DNA of 64,000 bases from Malachius bipustulatus (Eukaryota; Arthropoda; Insecta; Coleoptera; Melyridae). This document shows, in pieces, positions 11,828 to 24,877 of this stretch. A program made the translations under genes and the position numbers. The stretch is taken from contig OU342631.1 of NCBI GenBank assembly GCA_910589415.1, positions 62,028,598 to 62,092,597 on the forward strand. Direction: 5' to 3'. The notes beneath the pieces were generated by a model. The model searched no databases. It was not told the DNA's origin and saw only the letters and a list, made by a program, of their open reading frames with translations. Within the stretch, counting starts at the first letter, position 1; every line of letters begins with the position of its first letter.

Positions 11828-14800
11828 TGCGCTTGCGACACGCACTTGGGCTGCGTTAGCGGCCCACCAATGACCGTTAGCGGTCCACCAATGGTCTCTA
11901 ACGTCGCGATCTCCGTTCATTTTAATTACTTTTATGCAATCCTGGAATCCACACGCCAACTGCGCTAGCGACACGCACTCGGGCTGCGTTAGCTGGCCAC
12001 CAATGACCGTTAGCGGCCCACCAATGGCCGCTAGCGTCGCGATCTCCGTTCATTTTTATTACTTTCTTGCAATCCTAGAATCCACACGCCAACTGCGCTA
12101 GCGACACTCACTTTTCTGCGTTAGCGGCTCACCAATGGCCACTAGCGGCCCACAAATGGTCGCTAGCGGCTCACAAATGGCCGCTAGGGTTCATTTTTAA
12201 TACTTCCATGCAATCCTGGAGTCCACACGCCAACTGCGCTAGCGACACGCACTTGGGCTGCGTTAGCGGCCCACCAATGACCGTTAGCGGCCCACCAATG
12301 GCCGATAGCGTCGCGATCTCCGTTCATTTTTATTACTTTTATGCAATCCTGGAATCCACACGTCAACTGCGCTAGCGACACGCACTTGGGCTGCGTTAGC
12401 GGCCCACCAATGACCGTTAGCGGCCCACCAATGACCGTTAGCGGCCTACCAATGGCCGCTAGCGTCGCGATCTCCATTCATTCTTATTACTTTTATGCAA
12501 TCCTGGAATCCACACGCCAATTACGCTAGCGACACGCACTTGGGCTGCGTTAGCGGCCCACCAATGACCGTTAGCGGCCCACCAATGGCCGCTAGCGTTC
12601 ATTTTTATTACTTTCATGCAATCCTGGAATCCACACGCCAACTGCGCTAGCGACACGCACTTGGGCTGCGTTAGCGGCCCACCAATGACCGTTAGCGGCC
12701 CACCAATGGCCGCTGGCGTCGCGATCTCCGTTCATTTTTATTACTTTTATGCAATCCTGGAATCCACACGCCAACTGCGCTAGCGACACGCACTTGGGCT
12801 GCGCTAGCGGCCCACCAATGACAGTTAGCGGCCCACCAATGGCCGCTAGCGTTCATTTTTATTACTTTTATGCAATCCTGGAATCCACACGCCAACTGCG
12901 CTAGCGACACGTACTTGGGCTGCATTAGCGAACCACCAATGAACGTTAGCGGCCTACCAATGGCCGCTAGCGTCGCGATCTCCGTTCATTCTTATTACAT
13001 TTATGCAATCCTGGAATCCACACGTCAACTACGCTAGCGACACGCACTTGGGCTGCGTTAGCCGCCCACCAATGACCGTTAGCGGCCCGCCAATGGCCGC
13101 TAGCGTTCATTTTTATTACTTTTATGCAATCCTGGAATCCACACGCCAACTGCGCTAGCGACACGCACTTGGGCTGCGTTAGCGAACCACCAATGACCGT
13201 TAGCGGCTCACCAATGGCCGCTAGCGTCGCGATCTCCGTTCATTTTTATTACTTTGATGCAATCCTGGAATCCACACGACAACTGCGCTAGCGACACGCA
13301 CTCGGGCTGCGTTAGCTGTCCACCAATGACCGTGAGCGGCCCAACAATGGCCGCTAGCGTCGCGATCTCCGTTCATTTTTATTACTTTCTTGCAATCCTG
13401 GAATCCACACGCCAACTGCGCTAGCGACACCACTTTGCTGCGTTAGCGGCCCACCAATGACCGTTAGCGGCCCACCAATGGCCGCTAGCGTTCATTTCTA
13501 TTACTTTTATGCAATCCTGGAATCCACACGCCAACTGCGCTAGCAACACGCACTTGGGCTGCGTTAGTGAACCACCAATGACCGTTAGCGGCCCACCAAT
13601 GGCCGCTAGCGTCGCGATCTCCGTTTATTTTTATTACTTTCTTGCAATCCTGGAATCCACACGCCAACTGCGCTAGCGACACGCACTCGGGCTGCGTTAG
13701 CTGCCCACCAATGACCGTTAGCGGTCCACCAATGGCCGCTAGCGTCCCGATCTCCGTTCATTTTTATTACTTTCTTGCAATCCTAGAATCCACACGCCAT
13801 CTGCGCTAGCGACACTCACTTTTCTGCGTTAGCGGCTCACCAATGGCCGCTAGCGGTTCACAAATGGCCGCTAGCGTTCATTTTTATTACTTTCATGCAA
13901 TCCTGGAATCCACATGCCAACTGCGCTAGCGACGCGCACTTGGGCTGCGTTAGCGGCCCACCAATGACCGTTAGCGGCCCACCAATGACCGCTAGCGTCG
14001 CGATCTCATTTTTATTACTTTTATGCAATCCTGGAATCCACACGTCAACTGCGCTAGCGACACGCACTTGGGCTGCGTTAGCGGCCCACCAATGACCGTT
14101 AGCTGCCCACCAATGGCCGCTAGCGTCGCGATCTCCGTTCATTTTTATTACTTTCTTGCAATCCTGGAATCCTCACGCCAACTGCGCTAGCGACACGCAC
14201 TCGGGCTGCGTTAGCTGCCCACCAATGACCGTTAGCGTCCCACCAATGGCCGCTAGCGTCGCGATCTCCGTTCAGTTTTATTACTTTCTTGCAATCCTAG
14301 AATCCACACGCCAACTGCGCTAGCGACACTCACTTTTCTGCGTTAGCGGCTCACCAATGGCCGCTAGCGTTCATTTTTATTACTTTCATGCAATCCTGGA
14401 ATCCACACGCCAACTGCGCTAGCGACGCGCACTTGGGCTACGTTAGCGGCCCACCAATGACCGTTAGCGGCCCACCAATGGCCGCTAGCATCGCGATCTC
14501 ATTTTTATTACTTTTATGCAATCCTGGAATCCACACGTCAACTGCGCTAGCGACACGCACTTGGGCTGCGTTAGCGGCCCACCAATGACCGTTAGCGGCC
14601 CACCAATGGCCGCTAGCGTCGCGATCTCATTTTTATTACTTTCTTGCAGTCCTGGAATCCACGCGCCAACTGCGCTTGCGACACGCACTTGGGCTGCGTT
14701 AGCGGCCCACCAATGACCGTTAGCGGTCCACCAATGGTCTCTAACGTCGCGATCTCCGTTCATTTTAATTACTTTTATGCAATCCTGGAATCCACACGCC

Positions 14801-17519
14801 AACTGCGCTAGCGACACGCACTCGGGCTGCGTTAGCTGGCCACCAATGACCGTTAGCGGCCCACCAATGGCCGCTAGCGTCGCGATCTCCGTTCATTTTT
14901 ATTACTTTCTTGCAATCCTAGAATCCACACGCCAACTGCGCTAGCGACACTCACTTTTCTGCGTTAGCGGCTCACCAATGGCCACTAGCGGCCCACAAAT
15001 GGTCGCTAGCGGCTCACAAATGGCCGCTAGGGTTCATTTTTAATACTTCCATGCAATCCTGGAGTCCACACGCCAACTGCGCTAGCGACACGCACTTGGG
15101 CTGCGTTAGCGGCCCACCAATGACCGTTAGCGGCCCACCAATGGCCGATAGCGTCGCGATCTCCGTTCATTTTTATTACTTTTATGCAATCCTGGAATCC
15201 ACACGTCAACTGCGCTAGCGACACGCACTTGGGCTGCGTTAGCGGCCCACCAATGACCGTTAGCGGCCCACCAATGACCGTTAGCGGCCTACCAATGGCC
15301 GCTAGCGTCGCGATCTCCATTCATTCTTATTACTTTTATGCAATCCTGGAATCCACACGCCAATTACGCTAGCGACACGCACTTGGGCTGCGTTAGCGGC
15401 CCACCAATGACCGTTAGCGGCCCACCAATGGCCGCTAGCGTTCATTTTTATTACTTTCATGCAATCCTGGAATCCACACGCCAACTGCGCTTGCGACACG
15501 CACTTGGGCTGCGTTAGCGGCCCACCAATGACCGTTAGCGGCCCACCAATGGCCGCTGGCGTCGCGATCTCCGTTCATTTTTATTACTTTTATGCAATCC
15601 TGGAATCCACACGCCAACTGCGCTAGCGACACGCACTTGGGCTGCGCTAGCGGCCCACCAATGACAGTTAGCGGCCCACCAATGGCCGCTAGCGTTCATT
15701 TTTATTACTTTTATGCAATCCTGGAATCCACACGCCAACTGCGCTAGCGACACGTACTTGGGCTGCATTAGCGAACCACCAATGAACGTTAGCGGCCTAC
15801 CAATGGCCGCTAGCGTCGCGATCTCCGTTCATTCTTATTACATTTATGCAATCCTGGAATCCACACGTCAACTACGCTAGCGACACGCACTTGGGCTGCG
15901 TTAGCCGCCCACCAATGACCGTTAGCGGCCCGCCAATGGCCGCTAGCGTTCATTTTTATTACTTTTATGCAATCCTGGAATCCACACGCCAACTGCGCTA
16001 GCGACACGCACTTGGGCTGCGTTAGCGAACCACCAATGACCGTTAGCGGCTCACCAATGGCCGCTAGCGTCGCGATCTCCGTTCATTTTTATTACTTTGA
16101 TGCAATCCTGGAATCCACACGACAACTGCGCTAGCGACACGCACTCGGGCTGCGTTAGCTGTCCACCAATGACCGTGAGCGGCCCAACAATGGCCGCTAG
16201 CGTCGCGATCTCCGTTCATTTTTATTACTTTCTTGCAATCCTGGAATCCACACGCCAACTGCGCTAGCGACACCACTTTGCTGCGTTAGCGGCCCACCAA
16301 TGACCGTTAGCGGCCCACCAATGGCCGCTAGCGTTCATTTCTATTACTTTTATGCAATCCTGGAATCCACACGCCAACTGCGCTAGCAACACGCACTTGG
16401 GCTGCGTTAGTGAACCACCAATGACCGTTAGCGGCCCACCAATGGCCGCTAGCGTCGCGATCTCCGTTTATTTTTATTACTTTCTTGCAATCCTGGAATC
16501 CACACGCCAACTGCGCTAGCGACACGCACTCGGGCTGCGTTAGCTGCCCACCAATGACCGTTAGCGGTCCACCAATGGCCGCTAGCGTCCCGATCTCCGT
16601 TCATTTTTATTACTTTCTTGCAATCCTAGAATCCACACGCCATCTGCGCTAGCGACACTCACTTTTCTGCGTTAGCGGCTCACCAATGGCCGCTAGCGGT
16701 TCACAAATGGCCGCTAGCGTTCATTTTTATTACTTTCATGCAATCCTGGAATCCACATGCCAACTGCGCTAGCGACGCGCACTTGGGCTGCGTTAGCGGC
16801 CCACCAATGACCGTTAGCGGCCCACCAATGACCGCTAGCGTCGCGATCTCATTTTTATTACTTTTATGCAATCCTGGAATCCACACGTCAACTGCGCTAG
16901 CGACACGCACTTGGGCTGCGTTAGCGGCCCACCAATGACCGTTAGCTGCCCACCAATGGCCGCTAGCGTCGCGATCTCCGTTCATTTTTATTACTTTCTT
17001 GCAATCCTGGAATCCTCACGCCAACTGCGCTAGCGACACGCACTCGGGCTGCGTTAGCTGCCCACCAATGACCGTTAGCGTCCCACCAATGGCCGCTAGC
17101 GTCGCGATCTCCGTTCAGTTTTATTACTTTCTTGCAATCCTAGAATCCACACGCCAACTGCGCTAGCGACACTCACTTTTCTGCGTTAGCGGCTCACCAA
17201 TGGCCGCTAGCGTTCATTTTTATTACTTTCATGCAATCCTGGAATCCACACGCCAACTGCGCTAGCGACGCGCACTTGGGCTACGTTAGCGGCCCACCAA
17301 TGACCGTTAGCGGCCCACCAATGGCCGCTAGCATCGCGATCTCATTTTTATTACTTTTATGCAATCCTGGAATCCACACGTCAACTGCGCTAGCGACACG
17401 CACTTGGGCTGCGTTAGCGGCCCACCAATGACCGTTAGCGGCCCACCAATGGCCGCTAGCGTCGCGATCTCATTTTTATTACTTTCTTGCAGTCCTGGAA
17501 TCCACGCGCCAACTGCGCT
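11828..17519 (+). repeat. 2,843-bp tandem duplication, near-identical copies
   Basis: 11,828-14,676 and 14,671-17,519 match at a constant offset of 2,843 through every unit, including odd private variants such as TTCAGTTTTATTAC (14,273 and 17,116) and TTCATTTTTAATACTTCC (12,190 and 15,033). The only difference I found is A at 12,649 against T at 15,492. The pair is therefore either very recent or an assembly duplication. Confidence 0.9.
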
Positions 17520-18787
17520 AGCGACACGCACTTGGGCTGCGTTAGCGGCCCACCAATGACCGTTAGCGGTCCACCAATGGCCGCTAACGTCGCGATCTCC
17601 GTTCATTTTAATTACTTTGATGCAATCCTGGAATCCACACGCCAACTGCGCTAGCGACACGCACTCGGGCTGCGTTAGCTGCCCACCAATGACCGTTAGC
17701 GGCCCACCAATGGCCGCTAGCGTCGCGGTGACCGTTCATTTTTATTACTTTCTTGCAATCCTAGAATCCACACGCCAACTGCGCTAGCGACACGCACTTG
17801 GGCTGCGTTAGCGGCCCACCAATGACCGTTAGCGGCCCACTAATGGCCGCTAGCGTCGCGATCTCCGTTCATTTTTATTACTTTTATGCAATCCTGGAAT
17901 CCACACGCCAACTGCGCTAGCGACACGCACTTGGGCTGCATTAGCGAACCACCAATGACCGTTAGCGGCCCACCAATGGCCGCTTGCGTCGCGATCTCCG
18001 TTCATTTTTATTACTTTCTTGCAATCCTAGAATCCACACGCCAACTGCGCTAGCGACACTCACTTTTCTGCGTTAGCGGCTCACCAATGGCCACTAGCGG
18101 CCCACAAATGGTCGCTAGCGGCTCACAAATGGCCGCTAGGGTTCATTTTTATTACTTTCATGCAATCCTCTGGAATCCACACGCCAACTGCGATAGCGAC
18201 ACGCACTTGGGCTGCGTTAGCGGCCCACCAATGACCGTTAGCGGCCCACCAATGGCCGCTAGCGTTGCGATCTCCGTTCATTTTTATTACTTTTATGCAA
18301 TCCTGGAATCCACACGTCAACTGCGCTAGCGACACGCACTTGGGCTGCGTTAGCGGCCCACCAATGACCGTTAGCGGCCCACCAATGGCGTTCATTTTTC
18401 GTTAGCGGCCCACCAATGACCGTTAGCGGCTCACCAATGGCCGCTAGCGTCGCGATCTCCATTCATTCTTATTACTTTTATGCAATCCTGGAATCCACAC
18501 GCCAACTACGCTAGCGACACGCACTTGGGCTGCGTTAGCGGCCCACCAATGACCGTTAGCGGCCCACCAATGGCCGCTAGCGTTCATTTTTATTACTTTC
18601 ATGCAATCCTGGAATCCACACGCCAACTGCGCTTGCGACACGCACTTGGGCTGCGTTAGCGGCCCACCAATGACCGTTAGCGGCCCACCAATGGCCGCTA
18701 GCGTCGCAATCTCCGTTCATTTTTATTACTTTTATGCAATCCTGGAATCCACACGCCAACTGCGCTAGCGACACGCACTTGGGCTGC
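16579..18787 (+). repeat. 2.2-kb block, upstream copy of the 3,929-bp offset pair
   Basis: Matches 20,508-22,714. The offset falls from 3,929 to 3,927 at about 18,167 because this copy has an extra CT (GCAATCCTCTGGAATCC). Other differences include TTCAGTTTT, ACTTTGATGC near 17,618 and CGCTTGCGTCG near 17,984. Confidence 0.87.
18391..18461 (+). repeat. 71-bp monomer with 62-bp internal deletion
   Basis: TTCATTTTT (positions 1-9) joins CGTTAGCGGCCC (position 72 onward), so positions 10-71 are missing. The preceding unit is also clipped, ending CCAATGGCG instead of CCAATGGCCGCTAGCG. Confidence 0.87.
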
Positions 18788-18848
18788 GTTAGCGGCCCAC
18801 CAATGACCGTTAGCGGCCCACCAATGGCCGCTAGCGTCGCAATCTCCG
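18716..18848 (+). repeat. Reference 133-bp monomer (long class)
   Basis: This unit is close to the array consensus and serves as the numbering reference. Positions 1-20 are AT-rich. Positions 21-47 hold GCAATCCTGGAATCC and CACGCCAACTG. Positions 48-55 are the palindrome CGCTAGCG. Positions 56-71 hold CACGCACTTGGGCTG. Positions 72-113 are two 21-bp subrepeats. Positions 114-121 are a second CGCTAGCG, and 122-133 are the 12-bp tail TCGCGATCTCCG, here with one G to A change. The consensus has 44 C, 30 G and 13 CpG in 133 bp. Confidence 0.95.
18787..18828 (+). repeat. Pair of 21-bp direct subrepeats within the monomer
   Basis: Two adjacent 21-mers, each CGTTAGCGGCCCACCAATG plus AC or GC, differ at one base. 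Most monomers carry two. The 99-bp class carries one and the 154-bp class carries three, so the array gains and loses single 21-mers. The word TAGCG recurs at monomer positions 51, 75, 96 and 117 (spacing 24, 21, 21), which suggests that this half of the monomer grew from a unit of about 21-24 bp. Confidence 0.9.
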
Positions 18849-20876
18849 TTCATTTTTATTACTTTTATGCAATCCTGGAATCCACACGCCAACTGCGCTA
18901 GCGACACGCACTTGGGCTGCATTAGCGAACCACCAATGACCGTTAGCGGCCCACCAATGGCCGCTAGCGTCGCGATCTCCGTTCATTTTTATTACTTTCT
19001 TGCAATCCTAGAATCCACACGCCAACTGCGCTAGCGACACGCACTTGGGCTGCGCTAGCGGCCCACCAATGACAGTTAGCGGCCCACCAATGGCCGCTAG
19101 CGTTCACTTTTATTACTTTTATGCAATCCTGGAATCCACACGCCAACTGCGCTAGCGACACGCACTTGGGCTGCATTAGCGAACCACCAATGAACGTTAG
19201 CGGCCTACCAATGGCCGCTAGCGTCGCGATCTCCGTTCATTCTTATTACATTTATGCAATCCTGGAATCCACACGTCAACTACGCTAGCGACACGCACTT
19301 GGGCTGCGTTAGCCGCCCACCAATGACCGTTATCGGCCCGCCAATGACCGCTAGCGTTCATTTTTATTACTTTTATGCAATCCTGGAATCCACACGTCAA
19401 CTGCGAAAGCGACACGCACTTGGGCTGCGTTAGCGGCTCACCAATGACCGTTAGCGGCCCACCAATGGCCGCTAGCGTTCATTTTTATTACTTTCATGCA
19501 ATCCTGGAATCCACACGCCAACTGCGCTTGCGACACGCACTTGGGCTGCGTTAGCGGCCCACCAATGACCGTTAGCGGTCCACCAATGGTCTCTAACGTC
19601 GCGATCTCCGTTCATTTTAATTACTTTTATGCAATCCTGGAATCCACACGTCAACTGCGCTAGCGACACGCACTTGGGCTGCATTAGCGAACCACCAATG
19701 ACCGTTAGCGGCCCACCAATGGCCGCTAGCGTCGCGATCTCCGTTCATTTTTATTACTTTTATGCAATCCTGGAATCCACACGCCAACTGCGCTAGCGAC
19801 ACGCACTCGGGCTGCGTTAGCTGGCCACCAATGACCGTTAGCGGCCCACCAATGGCCGCTAGCGTCGCGGTGTCCGTTCATTTTTATTACTTTCTTGCAA
19901 TCCTAGAATCCACACGCCAACTGCGCTAGCGACACGCACTTGGGCTGCGTTAGCGGCCCACCAATGACCGTTAGCGGCCCACCAATGGCCGCTAGCGTCG
20001 CGATCTCCGTTCATTTTTATTACTTTTATGCAATCCTGGAATCCACACGCCAACTGCGCTAGCGACACGCACTTGGGCTGCATTAGCGAACAACCAATGA
20101 CCGTTAGCGGCCCACCAATGGCCGCTAGCGTCGCGATCTCCGTTCATTTTTATTACTTTCTTGCAATCCTAGAATCCACACGCCAACTGCGCTAGCGACA
20201 CTCACTTTTCTGCGTTAGCGGCTCACCAATGGCCACTAGCGGCCCACAAATGGTCGCTAGCGGCTCACAAATGGCCGCTAGGGTTCATTTTTATTACTTT
20301 CATGCAATCCTGGAGTCCACACGCCAACTGCGCTAGCGACACGCACTTGGGCTGCGTTAGCGGCCCACCAATGACCGTTAGCGGCCCACCAATGGCCGCT
20401 AGCGTCGCGATCTCCGTTCATTTTTATTACTTTTATGCAATCCTGGAATCCACACGTCAACTGCGCTAGCGACACGCACTCGGGCTGCGTTAGCTGCCCA
20501 CCAATGGCCGCTAGCGTCCCGATCTCCGTTCATTTTTATTACTTTCTTGCAATCCTAGAATCCACACGCCATCTGCGCTAGCGACACTCACTTTTCTGCG
20601 TTAGCGGCTCACCAATGGCCGCTAGCGGTTCACAAATGGCCGCTAGCGTTCATTTTTATTACTTTCATGCAATCCTGGAATCCACATGCCAACTGCGCTA
20701 GCGACGCGCACTTGGGCTGCGTTAGCGGCCCACCAATGACCGTTAGCGGCCCACCAATGGCCGCTAGCGTCGCGATCTCATTTTTATTACTTTTATGCAA
20801 TCCTGGAATCCACACGTCAACTGCGCTAGCGACACGCACTTGGGCTGCGTTAGCGGCCCACCAATGACCGTTAGCT

Positions 20877-21656
20877 GCCCACCAATGGCCGCTAGCGTCG
20901 CGATCTCCGTTCATTTTTATTACTTTCTTGCAATCCTGGAATCCTCACGCCAACTGCGCTAGCGACACGCACTCGGGCTGCGTTAGCTGCCCACCAATGA
21001 CCGTTAGCGTCCCACCAATGGCCGCTAGCGTCGCGATCTCCGTTCATTTTTATTACTTTCTTGCAATCCTAGAATCCACACGCCAACTGCGCTAGCGACA
21101 CTCACTTTTCTGCGTTAGCGGCTCACCAATGGCCGCTAGCGTTCATTTTTATTACTTTCATGCAATCCTGGAATCCACACGCCAACTGCGCTAGCGACGC
21201 GCACTTGGGCTACGTTAGCGGCCCACCAATGACCGTTAGCGGCCCACCAATGGCCGCTAGCATCGCGATCTCATTTTTATTACTTTTATGCAATCCTGGA
21301 ATCCACACGTCAACTGCGCTAGCGACACGCACTTGGGCTGCGTTAGCGGCCCACCAATGACCGTTAGCGGCCCACCAATGGCCGCTAGCGTCGCGATCTC
21401 ATTTTTATTACTTTCTTGCAGTCCTGGAATCCACGCGCCAACTGCGCTAGCGACACGCACTTGGGCTGCGTTAGCGGCCCACCAATGACCGTTAGCGGTC
21501 CACCAATGGCCGCTAACGTCGCGATCTCCGTTCATTTTAATTACTTTTATGCAATCCTGGAATCCACACGCCAACTGCGCTAGCGACACGCACTCGGGCT
21601 GCGTTAGCTGCCCACCAATGACCGTTAGCGGCCCACCAATGGCCGCTAGCGTCGCG
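20877..21656 (+). repeat. ~0.78-kb block with a distant copy at 43,262
   Basis: Matches 43,262-44,041 at offset 22,385. It includes the CCTCACGCC unit, a 99-bp unit, two 128-bp units and the TTTTAATTAC unit. Confidence 0.8.
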
Positions 21657-22714
21657 GTGACCGTTCATTTTTATTACTTTCTTGCAATCCTAGAATCCAC
21701 ACGCCAACTGCGCTAGCGACACGCACTTGGGCTGCGTTAGCGGCCCACCAATGACCGTTAGCGGCCCACTAATGGCCGCTAGCGTCGCGATCTCCGTTCA
21801 TTTTTATTACTTGTATGCAATCCTGGAATCCACACGCCAACTGCGCTAGCGACACGCACTTGGGCTGCATTAGCGAACCACCAATGACCGTTAGCGGCCC
21901 ACCAATGGCCGCTAGCGTCGCGATCTCCGTTCATTTTTATTACTTTCTTGCAATCCTAGAATCCACACGCCAACTGCGCTAGCGACACTCACTTTTCTGC
22001 GTTAGCGGCTCACCAATGGCCACTAGCGGCCCACAAATGGTCGCTAGCGGCTCACAAATGGCCGCTAGGGTTCATTTTTATTACTTTCATGCAATCCTGG
22101 AATCCACACGCCAACTGCGATAGCGACACGCACTTGGGCTGCGTTAGCGGCCCACCAATGACCGTTAGCGGCCCACCAATGGCCGCTAGCGTTGCGATCT
22201 CCGTTCATTTTTATTACTTTTATGCAATCCTGGAATCCACACGTCAACTGCGCTAGCTACACGCACTTGGGCTGCGTTAGCGGCCCACCAATGACCGTTA
22301 GCGGCCCACCAATGGCGTTCATTTTTCGTTAGCGGCCCACCAATGACCGTTAGCGGCTCACCAATGGCCGCTAGCGTCGCGATCTCCATTCATTCTTATT
22401 ACTTTTATGCAATCCTGGAATCCACACGCCAACTACGCTAGCGACACGCACTTGGGCTGCGTTAGCGGCCCACCAATGACCGTTAGCGGCCCACCAATGG
22501 CCGCTAGCGTTCATTTTTATTACTTTCATGCAATCCTGGAATCCACACGCCAACTGCGCTTGCGACACGCACTTGGGCTGCGTTAGCGGCCCACCAATGA
22601 CCGTTAGCGGCCCACCAATGGCCGCTAGCGTCGCGATCTCCGTTCATTTTTATTACTTTTATGCAATCCTGGAATCCACACGCCAACTGCGCTAGCGACA
22701 CGCACTTGGGCTGC
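21440..22714 (+). repeat. ~1.27-kb block with a distant copy at 52,122
   Basis: Matches 52,122-53,396 at offset 30,682. It includes the GTCGCGGTGACCG variant, a 141-bp unit and the 71-bp deleted unit. This shows that blocks can be shared over at least 30 kb. Confidence 0.82.
22318..22388 (+). repeat. 71-bp internally deleted monomer
   Basis: Copy of the 18,391 unit within the downstream 3,929-offset block. Confidence 0.87.
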
Positions 22715-23689
22715 ATTAGCGAACCACCAATGACCGTTAGCGGCCCACCAATGGCCGCTAGCGTCGCGATCTCCGTTCATTTTTATTACTTTCTTGCAAT
22801 CCTAGAATCCACACGCCAACTGCGCTAGCGACACTCACTTTTCTGCGTTAGCGGCTCACCAATGGCCACTAGCGGCCCACAAATGGTCGCTAGCGGCTCA
22901 CAAATGGCCGCTAGGGTTCATTTTTATTACTTTCATGCAATCCTGGAATCCACACGCCAACTGCGCTTGCGACACGCACTTGGGCTGCGTTAGCGGCCCA
23001 CCAATGAATGTTAGCGGCCCACCAATGGCCGCTAGCGTCGCGATCTCCGTTCATTTTTATTACTTTTATGCAATCCTGGAATCCACACGCCAACTGCGCT
23101 AGCGACACTCACTTTTCTGCGTTAGCGGCTCACCAATGGCCACTAGCGGCCCACAAATGGTCGCTAGCGGCTCACAAATGGCCGCTAGGGTTCATTTTTA
23201 TTACTTTCATGCAATCCTGGAATCCACACGCCAACTGCGCTTGCGACACGCACTTGGGCTGCGCTAGCGGCCCACCAATGACAGTTAGCGGCCCACCAAT
23301 GGCCGCTAGCGTTCATTTTTATTACTTTTATGCAATCCTGGAATCCACACGCCAACTGCGCTAGCGACACGCACTTGGGCTGCATTAGCGAACCACCAAT
23401 GAACGTTAGCGGCCTACTAATGGCCGCTAGCGTCGCGATCTCCGTTCATTCTTATTACATTTATGCAATCCTGGAATCCACACGTCAACTACGCTAGCGA
23501 CACGCACTTGGGCTGCGTTAGCCGCCCACCAATGACCGTTAGCGGCCCGCCAATGACTAGCGGTCATTTTTATTACTTTCATGCAATCCTGGAATCCACA
23601 CGCCAACTGCGCTTGCGACACGCACTTGGGCTGCGTTAGCGGCCCACCAATGACCGTTAGCGGTCCACCAATGGTCTCTAACGTCGCGA

Positions 23690-24809
23690 TCTCCGTTCAT
23701 TTTAATTACTTTTATGCAATCCTGGAATCCACACGTCAACTGCGCTAGCGACACGCACTTGGGCTGCATTAGCGAACCACCAATGACCGTTAGCGGCCCA
23801 CCAATGGCCGCTAGCGTCGCGATCTCCGTTCATTTTTATTACTTTCTTGCAATCCTAGAATCCACACGCCAACTGCGCTAGCGACACTCACTTTTCTGCG
23901 TTAGCGGCTCACCAATGGCCACTAGCGGCCCACAAATGGTCGCTAGCGGCTCACAAATGGCCGCTAGGGTTCATTTTTATTACTTTCATGCAATCCTGGA
24001 GTCCACACGCCAACTGCGCTAGCGACACGCACTTGGGCTGCGTTAACGGCCCACCAATGACCGTTAGCGGCCCACCAATGGCCGCTAGCGTCGCGATCTC
24101 CGTTCATTTTTATTACTTTTATGCAATCCTGGAATCCACACGTCAACTGCGCTAGCGACACGCACTTGGGCTGCGTTAGCGGCTCACCAATGACCGTTAG
24201 CGGCCCACCAATGACCGTTAGCGGCCCACCAATGGCCGCTAGCGTCGCGATCTCCATTCATTCTTATTACTTTTATGCAATCCTGGAATCCACACGTCAA
24301 TTACGCTAGCGACACGCACTTGGGCTGCGTTAGCGGCCCACCAATGACCGTTAGCGGCCCACCAATGGCCGCTAGCGTTCATTTTTATTACTTTCATGCA
24401 ATCCTGGAATCCACACGCCAACTGCGCTTGCGACACGCACTTGGGCTGCGTTAGCGGCCCACCAATGACCGTTAGCGGCCCACCAATGGCCGCTAGCGTC
24501 GCGATCTCCGTTCATTTTTATTACTTTTATGCAATCCTGGAATCCACACGCCAACTGCGCTAGCGACACGCACTTGGGCTGCGCTAGCGGCCCACCAATG
24601 ACAGTTAGCGGCCCACCAATGGCCGCTAGCGTTAATTTTTATTACTTTTATGCAATCCTGGAATCCACACGCCAACTGCGCTAGCGACACGCACTTGGGC
24701 TGCATTAGCGAACCACCAATGAACGTTAGCGGCCTACCAATGGCCGCTAGCGTCGCGATCTCCGTTCATTCTTATTACATTTATGCAATCCTGGAATCCA
24801 CACGTCAAC
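23690..24809 (+). repeat. ~1.1-kb block, first part of the 2,438/2,825-bp repeat
   Basis: Matches 26,128-27,247 at offset 2,438. At 24,809 the first copy jumps past 387 bp (two 133-bp units plus one 121-bp unit) that are present in the second copy, after which the offset is 2,825. Confidence 0.82.
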
Positions 24810-24877
24810 TGCGCTAGCGACACCACTTTGCTGCGTTAGCGGCCCACCAATGACCGTTAGCGGCCCACCAATGGCCT

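Larger units (their letters stand above)
20508..22714 (+). repeat. 2.2-kb block, downstream copy of the 3,929-bp offset pair
   Basis: Partner of 16,579-18,787. Its left edge abuts a unit that lost one 21-mer (GCTGCCCACCAATGGCCG near 20,494), so the duplication junction may coincide with a subrepeat deletion. Confidence 0.87.

Noticed and set aside
13851..13875. tRNA or Pol III B-box-like GGTTCACAAATGG
   Set aside because: It departs from the GGTTCGANNCC pattern, has no A box or cloverleaf, and is a degenerate 21-mer subrepeat found again near 16,698, 20,627, 45,187 and 46,322.
18165..18180. CT insertion in GCAATCCTCTGGAATCC as a functional variant
   Set aside because: A single two-base dinucleotide gain in one copy, most simply slippage or sequence error.
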